DNA from: CAWHYG01 sp963833505
GTDB lineage: Bacteria > Eisenbacteria > RBG-16-71-46 > CAIMUX01
Direction of reading: 5' to 3'
Length of the DNA: 64,000 nt
NCBI GenBank assembly: GCA_963833505.1
Contig: CAWHYG010000008.1
Coordinates: 287,738-351,737, forward strand
A program made the position numbers and the translations under genes. The notes beneath the pieces were generated by a model. That model did no database searches and was not told the origin of the DNA. It saw only the letters and a list, made by a program, of their open reading frames with translations. This document shows, in pieces, positions 34,758-45,550 of the stretch (position 1 is the stretch's first letter; every line of letters begins with the position of its first letter).

Positions 34758-37700
34758 ATGAGTACGCCCAGAGCCGTCCTGCTGGGGACCTTGGTCGTCC
34801 TCGCGCTGGGTATGGCGACGGTCGCAAACGCGGTCGTCACCTACGACGCGACGCTGGAGTGGACCGGTCCCTATTTCCGGATCATCAACGCACCGACGAT
34901 CAACCAGCTCGTGGACAATCCGGCCAAGGACCTGCCGTTCTCCCAGCCCGTGGGCGTGGTGGCGCGCGAGCATCCCTTGAGCGGCCGGGACGTGGTCTAT
35001 GTGCTCGATTCGGGCAACAACCGGGTCCAGGCCTTCGAGGCCAACGGCACGTACACGAGCGACAACACCTTCACCTGGACGTCGCCGGCCGTGACCCACG
35101 ACGAATATGACGCGACCCACATCTTCCTGCACGAGTGGGCCGCGACCGCGACCAACTACGTCATCCCGGGTTCCGAGGTCGTCGTCATCGACGGGGATCT
35201 CTGGACGCGGGTCAATTCTCTCACCAACTTCACCTCGGCGGACAAGGTCTACACCCTGAATTACTCCGCCAACACCAACGCGCCGGAGATCGTGCTGCCG
35301 GCCGGCTCCCTGACTTCCACCTCGGCCATCAGCCTGAAGTACGCCATCTCGAACGATCAGACCGGAGCTGTCAACAAGAACTTCGGCGTCGGCGACGTGG
35401 ACTACGGGATTGGAGCGGGCACCGCGCCGGTTCTGACCAAGATCGATGGATCCTCCGGCGGCCCCACGAGCTGGCAGTCGGTCCAGGGAATCGCTCTGCT
35501 GCCCAACCCGGGCGCAGCGACGAGCGACGACATCTTCCTGCTGGACGCGGCCGACAACTCCGCCGCCCAGAACGAAAAGCTCTTCTACTACACCGTGACG
35601 TCGGCCGGAATCGTGACCTACGACGAAGCCTACGGCGACGTCCTCGCGAATCCGTACGGCCTGGCCGTGGCCACCGACGGGACGGCGGAGACCGCCGCCA
35701 CCGTGTCGCTCGACGTCGACACCGGCCCGTTCGACAAGCCGACGGCCTCGGTTTCCAAAGGCTCCGAGGTCACGGGACACATCTATGACGTTTCCATCGC
35801 GGGCGGCGTCGTGACCGTCACCGACCGCACCACCGGACGCCCCCTGATCGCCAGCGCGGCCTTCGCCAACCTGGCCAACCCGTTCCTGGGAATCCCCGGA
35901 CTGTCGCTGCCGCTGAACGCCGGCATCGGCACCACGGCCCAGGTCATCACCACGGGCAAGGACGTCCCCACTCGCTACCTCTTCGTCTCCGACACGGGCG
36001 GCGACCGGGTCAAGGTCATTTCCTGCGGAACCGCCCCGTGGCTGCCAGGCAACGCGCACACCATGGCCGCCCAGCCGGCCACGGCGGGCAACGTCGGCAA
36101 GACCGCCGACGTGGACTACGACTTCATCACTCCGGCCACGCCCGGCGCGAGCTACTCGACCTGGACCAACGCGTTCCCGATCATGGAAGGCACGCTGCCC
36201 ACGATCACCTTCGACCCGACCGGAACGCCGGTGACCTGGACGCGGATCGACAATCTGGCCACCGCCGGACCGAACGACCACGTCTACACGGTCAACTGGA
36301 CGAACGGAAAGGTCACCTTCGGGGACGGCATCCACGGCGCCATCCCGCCCGGAGGCACCTACTTCCGGCTGGAGCAGGGCTACACAACCACCCCGGACGT
36401 CATCCGCTACGGCTCTTCCGGCACCGGATCCGGGCGCTTCAGCAATCCGCGGGGCATCGCCGCCCGCTACAACTCCGACCTCGGCTACTACGACGTCTAC
36501 GTGGCGGATGCCGGCAACAACCGGATCCAGAAGTTCGCCTTCCATCCGGCCTGGGGCGACCTGCCGGCGCGGATGGACTACGTGTGCGAATGGAACACCG
36601 CCAGCACGGTCAACGACGTACTGAACAACCCCACGGACATCGCGGTGGCTCTGGACAACCAGGTGCTGGCCGCCTCCCAGACCTGCTATCTGGCGGTCTC
36701 CGACCAGGGGAACCACCGGGTCTGCATCTTCAACGACACCGCGGCCATGAACGGCGGCGGCACGGTCGTCCCGGTCTGGGACGTCACGCTCGGCTCCCAG
36801 GGGAATTCGCTCGGCACCTACGTGCAGCCGAACGGTCTGACCTTCCTGCAGAACCTCAACAACCTCGACATCTACGTCAGCGACGCCATGCGCGGGACGG
36901 TCACCAAGTACGAGCAGCAGCCGACTCCGAGCATCGCTTTGAGCTTCACCGGCGCCTACAAGCTTGGCTGCTTCCCGCCGACCAGTTCGTACACCTTCAG
37001 CTTCACGACGACGAACGCGCCCAGCGGCGGCACCATCGACTTCTACTATGACACGGCCGACGTCTTCGACGCCACGACGGCCAAGCCCTGCCTGCCGCTC
37101 GGTTCGACCCCGTCGACCGCCACCTCGGCGACCTGGACGTTCGCCAACTCGCCGGGCGGCACTCCGCCGGACAACGCGTATTACATCCTCTACGCCCAAA
37201 TGAAGGACGCCAACGGCTCGGTCGTGGCGACCGACCAGAGCGTCGGGACGACCGACGGCTACTTCTGCATCGACTCCAACCTGCTTCCGGGCCTTCAGGC
37301 GGTCGACGCCATCGACGGGGACACGACCCTCCTGCTCCAGAACGGCGCCCAGCGGGTCATCCAGCTCCAGGTCGCCTATCCGGACAGCATCATCGGCGTC
37401 GGCTTCGGCGGAACCTTCGAGCCTTCGCTGGCCACGGTGAATGGGATCACCGACGGTCACGGCTGGGCCGGCCTGGGCGGCACGCCTTACTTCAACCAGA
37501 GCTTCGACAACGCCAACGGCACCTACCTGGTCTCGACCTCTCTGCTCGGCGGTCAGGTCGGACTGGTCGACGCGCTCTCCCACAACATGGCGCTGATCAG
37601 CATCACCGCCGCGGACAGTGCCGTTACGACGACGACGCGCTTCCGGAACAGCACGCTGACCATCCTCACTTCCGGCTCGTCGATGAAGAACATCCATGGA

Positions 37701-38810
37701 GCGAGCCCAAGCGCCTGGGTGACCAAGAACCTGAACCTCCGCTTCGCCTACCTGGGCGACCTGGCCACGACCGGCGGGTCCGGCATCGGAACCGACTCGA
37801 CGTCGATCCTGCCTCATCTGGCTCCCAAGCCGGACGGCAAGATCGACTTTACCGACCAGATGGTCTTCACCCTCGGCTGGAACGGATCGGGCAACGTCCA
37901 GGATCGGATCGCCGACATCGGTCCGACCACCGGCACGGTGCCCAACCTGATCTCGCAGCCGGACGGCCTCTGGGACGTGAACGACGTCCTCGCCTTCACC
38001 GTCATGTACTCCTGGTACAACGGGTCGGGAGTCGGCAAGTCGATGAATCCGTCCGGGAACCAGGGGCTCGTGAACCGCGTGGATCTGCCGCGGCCGGTTC
38101 CGATGGGCTCGAACGTCGCGAGCGACGCCAAGGTCTTCACGGTCAGCCAACTGGCTTCTCCCAAGGCCGGCGAGCTCATGACGGTCGATCTCCGGGTCGA
38201 CGGCGTCCACAACCTGATGGGCGCGCTGCTGAACCTGGGATTCGACCCCTCCAAGCTCGACCTGATCGGGGTTGACAACGGCGGGTTCCTGAACGGCTCG
38301 GGCGGCAGCCTCTTCTTCAACCGCGCCGGCGACGGCTGGGTGGAAGTGAGCGCGAGCCGGCTCGACCAGAAGCAGCCGGGCGTGGATGGAAGCGGTACCA
38401 TCGCCCATCTCACCTTCCGGATCCTGAATGAAGCGGCCGGCGATCTGAGCCTGAATTTCGATCTCCGCTCGGCGAATGGCACCGTCCTGGCCCGGGGTAC
38501 CCGGGCGGTCGGCCCGTTCTCGGGTGGAACCACGGACCTCCAGCTCCTCCCGGCCAACCCGAACCCGACCCAGCACGCGACCAACATCATCTTCTCGCTG
38601 CCGCAGCCCGGCGCGGCCGCTCTGGTGGTGTTCGACGTGTCCGGGCGTCGGGTCCGGTCCCTGGTCAACGGTCCGCAGGAATCGGGCTTCCACGTGGTTG
38701 CCTTCGACGGAAGGAACGATGCGGGCAGCCCGCTCCCGAGCGGAATCTACTTCTACCGCCTCGAGGCTTCCGGCAAGCAGATCACGAATAAACTGACCTT
38801 GACGCGGTGA
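34758..38810 (+). CDS. Large secreted NHL-propeller / cohesin / dockerin-like protein with FlgD-like C-terminal domain
   Basis: 1350 residues from the ATG at 34758 (AAGGAGG ahead), signal peptide ending near VANAV. NHL-type repeats include VYVLDSGNNRVQAFEANG (about 76-93), VYVADAGNNRIQKFAFHP (about 582-600) and LAVSDQGNHRVCIFND (about 643). A cohesin-like domain (about 850-1000) is followed by two dockerin-like loops, PDGKIDFTDQMVFTLGW and PDGLWDVNDVLAFTVMYSW (about 1030-1090). A second cohesin-like domain (about 1120-1255) and a FlgD-like Ig tail follow (ALVVFDVSGRRVRSLV ... LPSGIYFYRLEASG). The tail resembles cargo sorting domains of FCB bacteria. The function is unknown; a structural or adhesive surface role is likely. 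Confidence 0.8.
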   Translation: MSTPRAVLLGTLVVLALGMATVANAVVTYDATLEWTGPYFRIINAPTINQLVDNPAKDLPFSQPVGVVAREHPLSGRDVVYVLDSGNNRVQAFEANGTYTSDNTFTWTSPAVTHDEYDATHIFLHEWAATATNYVIPGSEVVVIDGDLWTRVNSLTNFTSADKVYTLNYSANTNAPEIVLPAGSLTSTSAISLKYAISNDQTGAVNKNFGVGDVDYGIGAGTAPVLTKIDGSSGGPTSWQSVQGIALLPNPGAATSDDIFLLDAADNSAAQNEKLFYYTVTSAGIVTYDEAYGDVLANPYGLAVATDGTAETAATVSLDVDTGPFDKPTASVSKGSEVTGHIYDVSIAGGVVTVTDRTTGRPLIASAAFANLANPFLGIPGLSLPLNAGIGTTAQVITTGKDVPTRYLFVSDTGGDRVKVISCGTAPWLPGNAHTMAAQPATAGNVGKTADVDYDFITPATPGASYSTWTNAFPIMEGTLPTITFDPTGTPVTWTRIDNLATAGPNDHVYTVNWTNGKVTFGDGIHGAIPPGGTYFRLEQGYTTTPDVIRYGSSGTGSGRFSNPRGIAARYNSDLGYYDVYVADAGNNRIQKFAFHPAWGDLPARMDYVCEWNTASTVNDVLNNPTDIAVALDNQVLAASQTCYLAVSDQGNHRVCIFNDTAAMNGGGTVVPVWDVTLGSQGNSLGTYVQPNGLTFLQNLNNLDIYVSDAMRGTVTKYEQQPTPSIALSFTGAYKLGCFPPTSSYTFSFTTTNAPSGGTIDFYYDTADVFDATTAKPCLPLGSTPSTATSATWTFANSPGGTPPDNAYYILYAQMKDANGSVVATDQSVGTTDGYFCIDSNLLPGLQAVDAIDGDTTLLLQNGAQRVIQLQVAYPDSIIGVGFGGTFEPSLATVNGITDGHGWAGLGGTPYFNQSFDNANGTYLVSTSLLGGQVGLVDALSHNMALISITAADSAVTTTTRFRNSTLTILTSGSSMKNIHGASPSAWVTKNLNLRFAYLGDLATTGGSGIGTDSTSILPHLAPKPDGKIDFTDQMVFTLGWNGSGNVQDRIADIGPTTGTVPNLISQPDGLWDVNDVLAFTVMYSWYNGSGVGKSMNPSGNQGLVNRVDLPRPVPMGSNVASDAKVFTVSQLASPKAGELMTVDLRVDGVHNLMGALLNLGFDPSKLDLIGVDNGGFLNGSGGSLFFNRAGDGWVEVSASRLDQKQPGVDGSGTIAHLTFRILNEAAGDLSLNFDLRSANGTVLARGTRAVGPFSGGTTDLQLLPANPNPTQHATNIIFSLPQPGAAALVVFDVSGRRVRSLVNGPQESGFHVVAFDGRNDAGSPLPSGIYFYRLEASGKQITNKLTLTR

Positions 38811-39336
38811 TCCGGGCGAGGTCGGGGCGGTCCCGCGAGGCCGCCCCGGCCGATGGCCCGGTCTTCGCAACACGCTCGCCAGAAGAGAGGGCCGTCTCCC
38901 GGGTCGGGGGACGGCCCCGCCGTTTGCGCCGAGCTCCCTCCATGGCGAAATCGGGTCCTCGAACCGCCAGGGGTCGGCCAGAAGCTATCCGCCCACCGCC
39001 AAGATCCAGGCCGGATGGTCCCGGCCTCCTGCCCGTTCCGTGGAGAGAACGCCCTCCGCCTCCCGACTGCGCCGGCTCACCTTTCCGGCCGGCACCGCGT
39101 CTTTCCCATACCCGGCAAGGATTTCCGGGTGTGCTCCCGGCGGCGGAACCCGCCAGGTCCCAGCCAGAGACCGAACTGCGCGCCCGGGCCCGGATTGGTA
39201 CGCCCGTTGCTCAACGGCCCGGGGGGTCTGCGGCGCAGGTCTTGGATGCGCCGTGACCTCGAACCGCCGCACGGGCCGTGGAATCAGGCTCAAGTGCGGC
39301 GGGGAACGTAGGACGGAACACGGGAAGGATACCGGG
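38811..39336 (+). terminator. Gap of 526 bp with two strong hairpins
   Basis: GGGGCGG/CCGCCCC (about 38823-38846) and a 12-bp stem GGGCCGTC-TCCC / GGGG-GACGGCCC with a 5-base loop (38889-38917) follow the large gene and look like terminators without T-runs. The remaining 400 bp up to the next ribosome site show no convincing gene. Confidence 0.5.
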
Positions 39337-42300
39337 ATGGCCCAGGCACGGTCTTCAAGACCGCGGGAACGCATCGCGCGAGCAGCCCTGTTGCTGGCGT
39401 CGGCGATTCTCGGCTCTCTGCCGGTCGCCGCGCTGGCCTCCGTTCCCTATGACGCGATCCTCGAGTGGAACGGACCCTACTTCCACGTCAAGAATGCTCC
39501 CACCGTGGATCAGCTCGTGGACACGCCGAGCCACGACATTCCGTTCCTGTCCCCCTTCGCGGTGGCGGCTCGCCCGCATGGAAGCCGGAACGTCGTCTAC
39601 GTGTTGGACACCGGACACAACCGGGTTCAGTTCTTCGAGGCCAACGCCCGTTTCGTCCATGCCGACCAGACGGCTTTCACCTGGCGCCAATCGGGCGCGA
39701 TCGCAGCGTCCCAGTGGAATTCCGTTCGGATCAATCTGGCGGAATGGGCCGCCTCCGCCAATCACTGGGTCATTCCCTTTTCCGAGACCCTGATCGTCAA
39801 CGGCGTCGCCTGGCGCCGGGTGGCCGATCTGGGCAATTTCACGGCGGCCGATCACGTCTACACCATCGACTACAGCGCGCCGGCCAACGCGCCGTCCCTG
39901 ATCTTCCCGGTCGGATCGCTGGTGCAGACCGACGTGTTCTCCCTGGAATACGCCATCTCCGACAACGAGACGGGCGCGCCCAGCGCGTTCGGAATCGGCG
40001 ACGTCGACTACGGGATCGGCGCGGGCTCGGCCCCGATCCTCGGGAAGATCGATCAATCTTCGGGCGGGCCGGCGAGCTGGCAGCAGGTACGGGCCATCGC
40101 GCTCATCCCGGATGAGGCCGACAGCACCGCCGACGACATCTTCCTGGTCGACGCGGCGGACAATTCCACGGCCCGAAACGAGAAGCTCTTCGAGTACCGG
40201 GTCACGAACGCGGGATCGGTGGCCTACGTCGGCTCGTACGATGATTCGCTTCGCGCTCCCGCGAGCGCGGTCGCCGCGCGCTCGGGCGCCTCCGACCCGG
40301 CGACCGCCGGGCTGGCCGGCGGCCCCGGTCCCTTCTCGAGCGCCGTCGTTTCCGATCCGGCCGAGGTCACCGGCCACACCTATGACGTCTCCGTCGCGGG
40401 CAGCGCCGTCTCCATCACCGACCGCACGACGGGACGGGTCCTGATCTCGTCGGCCGCTTTCTCCGATCTGGCCGATCCCTTCCTGGCGGTGCCGGGCCTT
40501 TCCCTGTCGAAGGCCGGTTCGGCCGGGGCGGACATGGCGATCACGACCGTGCGCGCCGTGTGCAATCGCTACCTCCTGGTGACGGACACGGGCGACAACC
40601 GGATCAAGGTGATTTCGGCCGGCGGCGGCGCCCCGGGCGAGTGGCCCGGAAACTGGCTCGCCGGACGGTCGCACACCGGCCGCCCGCAGCCGTCGGGAGC
40701 AGACCAGGTCGGCGCCACCGCCGACATCGACTATGACAACGTGACGCCGTCGCCGGTCCCGGAGGATTACGGCGTCTACACCAGCGCCTATCCGATCAAG
40801 GAAGGGACCCTTCTCTCCATCACCTTCGATCCGGACGGCACGCCCTCGGTCTGGACCCAGGTGCCCGGTATGGATGCCGCGGGGCCGACCGACCGGGTTT
40901 ACGAGCTGGACTGGCCCAGCGGGCGGATCACCTTCGGGGACGGCGTGCACGGTAGAATCCCGCCGGCAGGAACCGCCTTCCGTTTTGACTGCGTCACCTC
41001 GCCGGACGTCCTGCGCTACGGCTCATCCGGAGCCTCGGCCGGCCGATTCGCCGCTCCCACCGGCATCGCCGCCCGCTGGAACGAGACGACCGGAGCCTTT
41101 GACGTCTACGTGGCCGACTCCGGCAACAACCGGATCCAGAAGCTGGCCTTCCATCCCGACCGGCCCGATCTCCGGCTTCCCGCGCGCGTCGACTTTCTCT
41201 GCCAATGGAATACGGGAGCGAGCGACGCCGACACCCTGGTCGACCCGGTCGACCTGGACGTCGCGCTCGATCGGCAGCGCTCGGGCACGGGTCAGACCTG
41301 TTACCTGGCCGTGGCGGATCAGGGGAATCATCGTCTTCTGGTCTACCGGGACGCAGCCGCGACCACCGGCGGCGGTACAGCCGTCCCCGCGTTCGACTTC
41401 GTCACCGGCGCGGCGGGGGACACCCTCGGTTCGTTTTCCGGAATCAGCGGAATCCGTTTCGTGCCGGACGGAGACGCGTTGGATCTCTTCACCGCGGACA
41501 CCAGCCGCGGCGAGATCACCAAGTTCCAGGAATCGCCGGCTCCCTCCCTGACGCTGCTCTTCGCCGGGCCGAGCGCTCTCCCGCGCTCGTTCCCGACCTC
41601 CAGTTCCTATCCCTTCAGCTTCATCCCCCGGAATCCGCCGGCGGGCGGCTGGATCGACTTCTACTATGACACTTCATCGACTTTCAACATTTCCACATCG
41701 AGGCTGTGTATAACCTCGGGCACGGTTCCGGCCACCGCGACCTCGGCGGTCTGGTCGTTCCTCGATTCCCCGGGGGGCGTTCCGCCCGACCATGCCGGTT
41801 ACTATCTCTTCGCCCGGATGAAGGACCCGAGCGGCGCGCTGGTGGCGAGCGATCAGACCGGCCCGGATCGGCTTCTCGGGGTCGACTCGCTGCTCGTGCC
41901 CACACTTCGGGTCACGAATGCCCTGGATGAAAGCAGCACGCTCCTGCTTCAGAACGGCCTGTCCCGGATCGTCAATCTCGAAGTCGCCTATCCCGAGAGC
42001 GTGATCGCGATCGGCTTCGCCGGCACCTTCGACACCAGTCTGGTCCAGATCACGGGCATCACGCCCGGAACGCCCTGGGACGGTCTCGGGGGCACGGCCA
42101 GCTTCAATCAGGATTTCAGCAACGTCTCCGGCTCTTTCGAGGTCAGCTCCTCGGTCACGTCCGCGCCGACCGGGCTTTCGGCTCCCGATTCGCGCGTCGT
42201 GGCCCGCATCGTGTTCAAGGCCCGGCCCCATGCCATCACGCTCCGGACGCCCCATCGCGAGGGAGAGATCCAGCTTGTGTCCTCGGGCTCGGGCATCACC

Positions 42301-43420
42301 GATATTCACGGCCGGAGCCCGGACGAGTTATGGGCGGAATCGCTGGGCCTGCGCGTGGCCTATCTGGGCGACATCGCCACGACCGGCGCCGCGCCCGATT
42401 CCACGCCCCCCCATCTCGTGCCTCACCCCGACGGGACGATCGACTTCTCGGACCGAGATGCTCTTCACCATCGGCTGGAATGGGGCCAGCCACGTCCGGG
42501 ATCCGATCGCGGACCTCGGCCCGGCCTCGGGGACGGCGCCCGATCTCGTATCGTCTCCCGACGGAAACTGGAACGTGGAAGACATCATGGCGTTCACGAC
42601 CATGTTCTCGTGGTCGGCGGCGCAGGAAAACCTGTCCAAATCCCTCGTACCGGTACCGGACACACTGGCGTGGAGCGCGGTTTCCGGAAACGCCCAGGTT
42701 TACACAACCTGCCAGGTGGGGGACGGATCCGATCCGGGAACGACGAGCCCGAGCGGCGCCGCGCCTCCGTTGGCCCCGGGAACGCCGATCCGGATCGATC
42801 TGGGAGTTTCGGGCGTGCAAAACCTGGCGGGAGCCCACCTGCTCTTGCTCTACGATCCCGATCAGCTCGATCTGACCGGGGTCCAGGACGGAGGGTTTCT
42901 CCGGGGCGCGGATGGCGGCCTGTTCTTCCCCGAAACCGGCCCGGGTCGATGCGAGATCATGGCCAGCCGTCTCGACCACTCCCACCCGGGGCTGGACGGC
43001 GCGGGCACGGTCGCCCGTCTCGGGTTCAAGATCCTCCGAACGCCGTCATCGCCGCTCCGGCTCTGCTACGACCTTCGCTCCGCCGCTGGTGGAATCCTGG
43101 CCCGCGGAATCCACAGCTCGGAGGCGCTCGCCGGGAACGGCCCCTCGTTCCGCCTTCTCGTGGCCAGGCCCAATCCCGCTCCGGGCCGGACGGATTTCCT
43201 GTTCTCGCTAGACGACACCTCGCCGGTGACCCTCTCGCTTTTCGATCCGACCGGCCGCCGCCTGCGCGTTCTCGTCGACGGGAGGCTGGGGCCGGGCGTT
43301 CACATCCTTCCCTTCGACGGGAGGGATGACCGCGGCAATCGGCTGCCCTCGGGGACCTACTTCTACACGCTCGGCAACCACGGGAGCCGCCAGTCGGGAA
43401 AGCTGGTTCTCCTGCCATGA
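39337..43420 (+). CDS. Second NHL/cohesin/dockerin-like/FlgD surface protein, frameshifted near 42463
   Basis: About 1360 residues after repair, starting at ATG 39337 (GGAAGG ahead) with a signal peptide ending near AALASV. It is a paralogue of the preceding protein along its whole length (VPYDAILEWNGPYFHVKNAPTVDQLVD versus VTYDATLEWTGPYFRIINAPTINQLVD). The frame breaks in the first dockerin-like loop: HPDGTIDFSD is followed by an extra C, and without it the text continues EMLFTIGWNGASHVRDPIADLGP. The FlgD-like tail is complete (LRVLVDGRLGPGVHILPFDGRDD ... LPSGTYFYTLG). Its stop overlaps the next start (ATGA). Tandem paralogy suggests local duplication. Confidence 0.75.
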
Positions 43421-44958
43421 GGACCATGATGTCCAGGAATGTCACCGTCCGCCTTGCGGCGGGCACACAACCCGATCCGGCAGCCGAGGTCGGCGCGGGG
43501 TCGCCGCTGCCGGCGCGCGCGCCGCGCGGGCCGCTCCCGCCGCCCGTGCCGCTTTGCGCATCAACAGGTCTTCCTGAATCGGGCTCCTCGCGCGCCGCCA
43601 AGAGACGCTCCCCGGGCCGGGCACTCGTTCTTCTCGCCCTGGCCGCGGGCTCGGCGATCGTTCTCCTGGGCCTCTCCGCGACCCGCGTCCCGGCTCAGGT
43701 CTCCTGGCTCGACTTCGAGGACGGCGACATCCTCAACGTCTCCACCGCCCAGGGGCCCCCGGCCGGAACGCCTTTCTTCCAGGTCGACCGGAGCACCTTG
43801 CAGAACTCCTCCTTGGGCTCGGTTCTGGTCGAGCGCCTGCGGGTCGAGTATGGGCTTTCCGATTGGCTGTCGGCCGGCGTCTCCGGAGTCCATCTCGAAC
43901 AGATCTATCACCAGTTCACGAAGAGAGGTCCCGGCGACACCGACCTGTCGCTCAAGGCGTACGTCCAGCCGTGGCCGGACCTGCCGCTTCGGGCCGGCCT
44001 GCGGCAGACGCTGAGCCTGCCCACCGGCTACGAGAAGGAACGGGACGGTCTCGCTCCCTTCACCTCGCGGCAATACGACTATTCGGGACAGGCGCTCCTT
44101 CAGTGCGGAGGGCAGAAGTTCTCCGTGATCCTGGAACCGGGTGTGCTGTTGCCCGGCGGAGGCTCTGACCGCTATTTCACCAGCGGCCTCGGGGTGACGC
44201 TCAGCGCGCCGTGGGGCATCAACCTCGAGAGCGAGTATTACACGCGCTGGAGCCTGGATCAGAACCGCAACGACTCGGAGATCTACGGCGCGGCGCGCAG
44301 GAACCTGCTCTTCGGCCTGGCCGCCGAGCTGGGGATCACGCAGCGCCTTCTGCAGGAGGAGCAGGTTCGGCCCGAGTTCCACCTCGGCTTCTCCTTGGGC
44401 CGGGAGCGCGCGCCGGAAGAACCCTACGTCGTCCAGACGGCCGGGCGCGGCTCCGTCGGATTGCTGATTCACCCGATCGAGACCTCGGTGCTCGATCCGC
44501 ACGGCGTGGCCCGCGTCCTGACCGAGGACTTCCGCACCGATCACCACGCCATCGATCAAGGCGTGCTGGTCTACGCGCGGGTCGCTGCGGGCGAGACCAT
44601 CCCCTTGCTCGACACCCGCCACTACGAGATGAACATCCGGATTCTGGAGATCCGTGAAGGGGAGGTGGGCGGCCCCGAGATCCTGGAGATCCTCCAGGCC
44701 CCTCGCAGCCGCACGACGATCACTGCCGTGGCCGAGCTGATCGCGCCCGATGGCTATTCGGTGCTCCGGCGCGCCCAGTATGAAGGAAGGGCCTCCCGCA
44801 CGCTCTCCTTCGTGCTCGCGCCGGAGTCAGGTTCCGTCGCGTCGACGCAAACTCCGTCGGAAGTCCTTGACGCCCTGCGCAGCGAGGCGGTCAAGGACCT
44901 GGCCGGACGGATTCTCGATGACACCATCAAGACGATCTCGAACCGGGAGGGAGAATGA
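43417..44958 (+). CDS. Outer-membrane beta-barrel protein
   Basis: 513 residues, coupled to the upstream gene by ATGA. An unusually long Pro/Ala/Arg-rich lead (about 65 residues) precedes a hydrophobic signal-like segment, ALVLLALAAGSAIVLLGLSATRVPAQ, so the real start may be downstream. The body shows alternating strands (LRVEYGLSDWLSAGVSG, LSLKAYVQPWPDLPLRAGL, INLESEYYTRWSLDQN) as in transporter-type barrels. A helical C-terminal region (VLDALRSEAVKDLAGRILDDTIKTIS) follows. It could anchor or export the large surface proteins encoded before it; that is inference from position. Confidence 0.6.
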   Translation: MRTMMSRNVTVRLAAGTQPDPAAEVGAGSPLPARAPRGPLPPPVPLCASTGLPESGSSRAAKRRSPGRALVLLALAAGSAIVLLGLSATRVPAQVSWLDFEDGDILNVSTAQGPPAGTPFFQVDRSTLQNSSLGSVLVERLRVEYGLSDWLSAGVSGVHLEQIYHQFTKRGPGDTDLSLKAYVQPWPDLPLRAGLRQTLSLPTGYEKERDGLAPFTSRQYDYSGQALLQCGGQKFSVILEPGVLLPGGGSDRYFTSGLGVTLSAPWGINLESEYYTRWSLDQNRNDSEIYGAARRNLLFGLAAELGITQRLLQEEQVRPEFHLGFSLGRERAPEEPYVVQTAGRGSVGLLIHPIETSVLDPHGVARVLTEDFRTDHHAIDQGVLVYARVAAGETIPLLDTRHYEMNIRILEIREGEVGGPEILEILQAPRSRTTITAVAELIAPDGYSVLRRAQYEGRASRTLSFVLAPESGSVASTQTPSEVLDALRSEAVKDLAGRILDDTIKTISNREGE

Positions 44959-45011
44959 GCCTTCCAGCGCATTTCCGGGACCTCCCGCCTCAGAGCTCGA
45001 TGGAGGTCGCG

Positions 45012-45440
45012 ATGAGGATCGGACCCGATCAAGCCGGAGATTCGTTTCCGGTCGCCACGCGCGGGCGTACGACGGCGGCCATCCTCATTCTCGCGGGTCT
45101 GGCCATCCTCGCGCTTCTGGCACTTGGCTCATGCCGCCAGACGGCGGCGCCCGAGGTCGCCAACACGCTGAGCCTTCGTCTGGACGCCGTCCCCCTGCTG
45201 GTCAAGGCCGATTCCTCGGCTGTTTCCACGATCTGGGCGACGGTCCTGCAAGATGGGCAGCCGGTGAAGGACTCCACCATCGTCAATTTCGTCGCGGCGA
45301 TGGGCAAGATCGCGCCGACGGCGTACACGCGGGACGGCCTCGCCACCGCCACCTTCAGCCCTGGAACCGATGCCGGGGTGGCCACCATCGTGGCTCAGGT
45401 CAAGGCGGTGCGAGATACAGTGGCCGTGACGATCTACTGA
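45012..45440 (+). CDS. Lipoprotein with Ig-like (invasin/Big-1 type) domain
   Basis: About 142 residues from the ATG at 45012, which has GGAGGT ahead; an in-frame ATG at 44955 overlaps the previous stop (ATGA) and would add 19 residues. A hydrophobic stretch ending LALLALGSC is a lipobox. The mature part (LVKADSSAVSTIWATVLQDGQPVKDSTIVNFVAAMGKIAPTAYTRDGLATATFSP) is a single Ig-like domain of the Big-1 kind. It closes the surface-protein run. Confidence 0.65.
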   Translation: MRIGPDQAGDSFPVATRGRTTAAILILAGLAILALLALGSCRQTAAPEVANTLSLRLDAVPLLVKADSSAVSTIWATVLQDGQPVKDSTIVNFVAAMGKIAPTAYTRDGLATATFSPGTDAGVATIVAQVKAVRDTVAVTIY

Positions 45441-45462
45441 GGCACGGGGCCTTTCGGATCCG

Positions 45463-45477
45463 GGGGACCGCGTCCCC
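45463..45477. terminator. GC-rich hairpin between convergent genes
   Basis: GGGGAC-CGC-GTCCCC, a perfect 6-bp stem with a 3-base loop, between the convergent lipoprotein and FTCD genes. Confidence 0.4.
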
Positions 45478-45550
45478 TGGCGGCCCGGGATCGTCCGCAC
45501 CGTCGCATCCGCAATGCCTGCTCGAGGTCATGCGGCGAGACACGGGATGA

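Noticed and set aside
34755..38873. A minus-strand open frame of 1372 codons opposite the large NHL protein
   Set aside because: Low-complexity Arg/Gly/Val-rich translation, typical of antisense frames in high-G+C DNA; the plus strand has signal peptide, domains and ribosome site.
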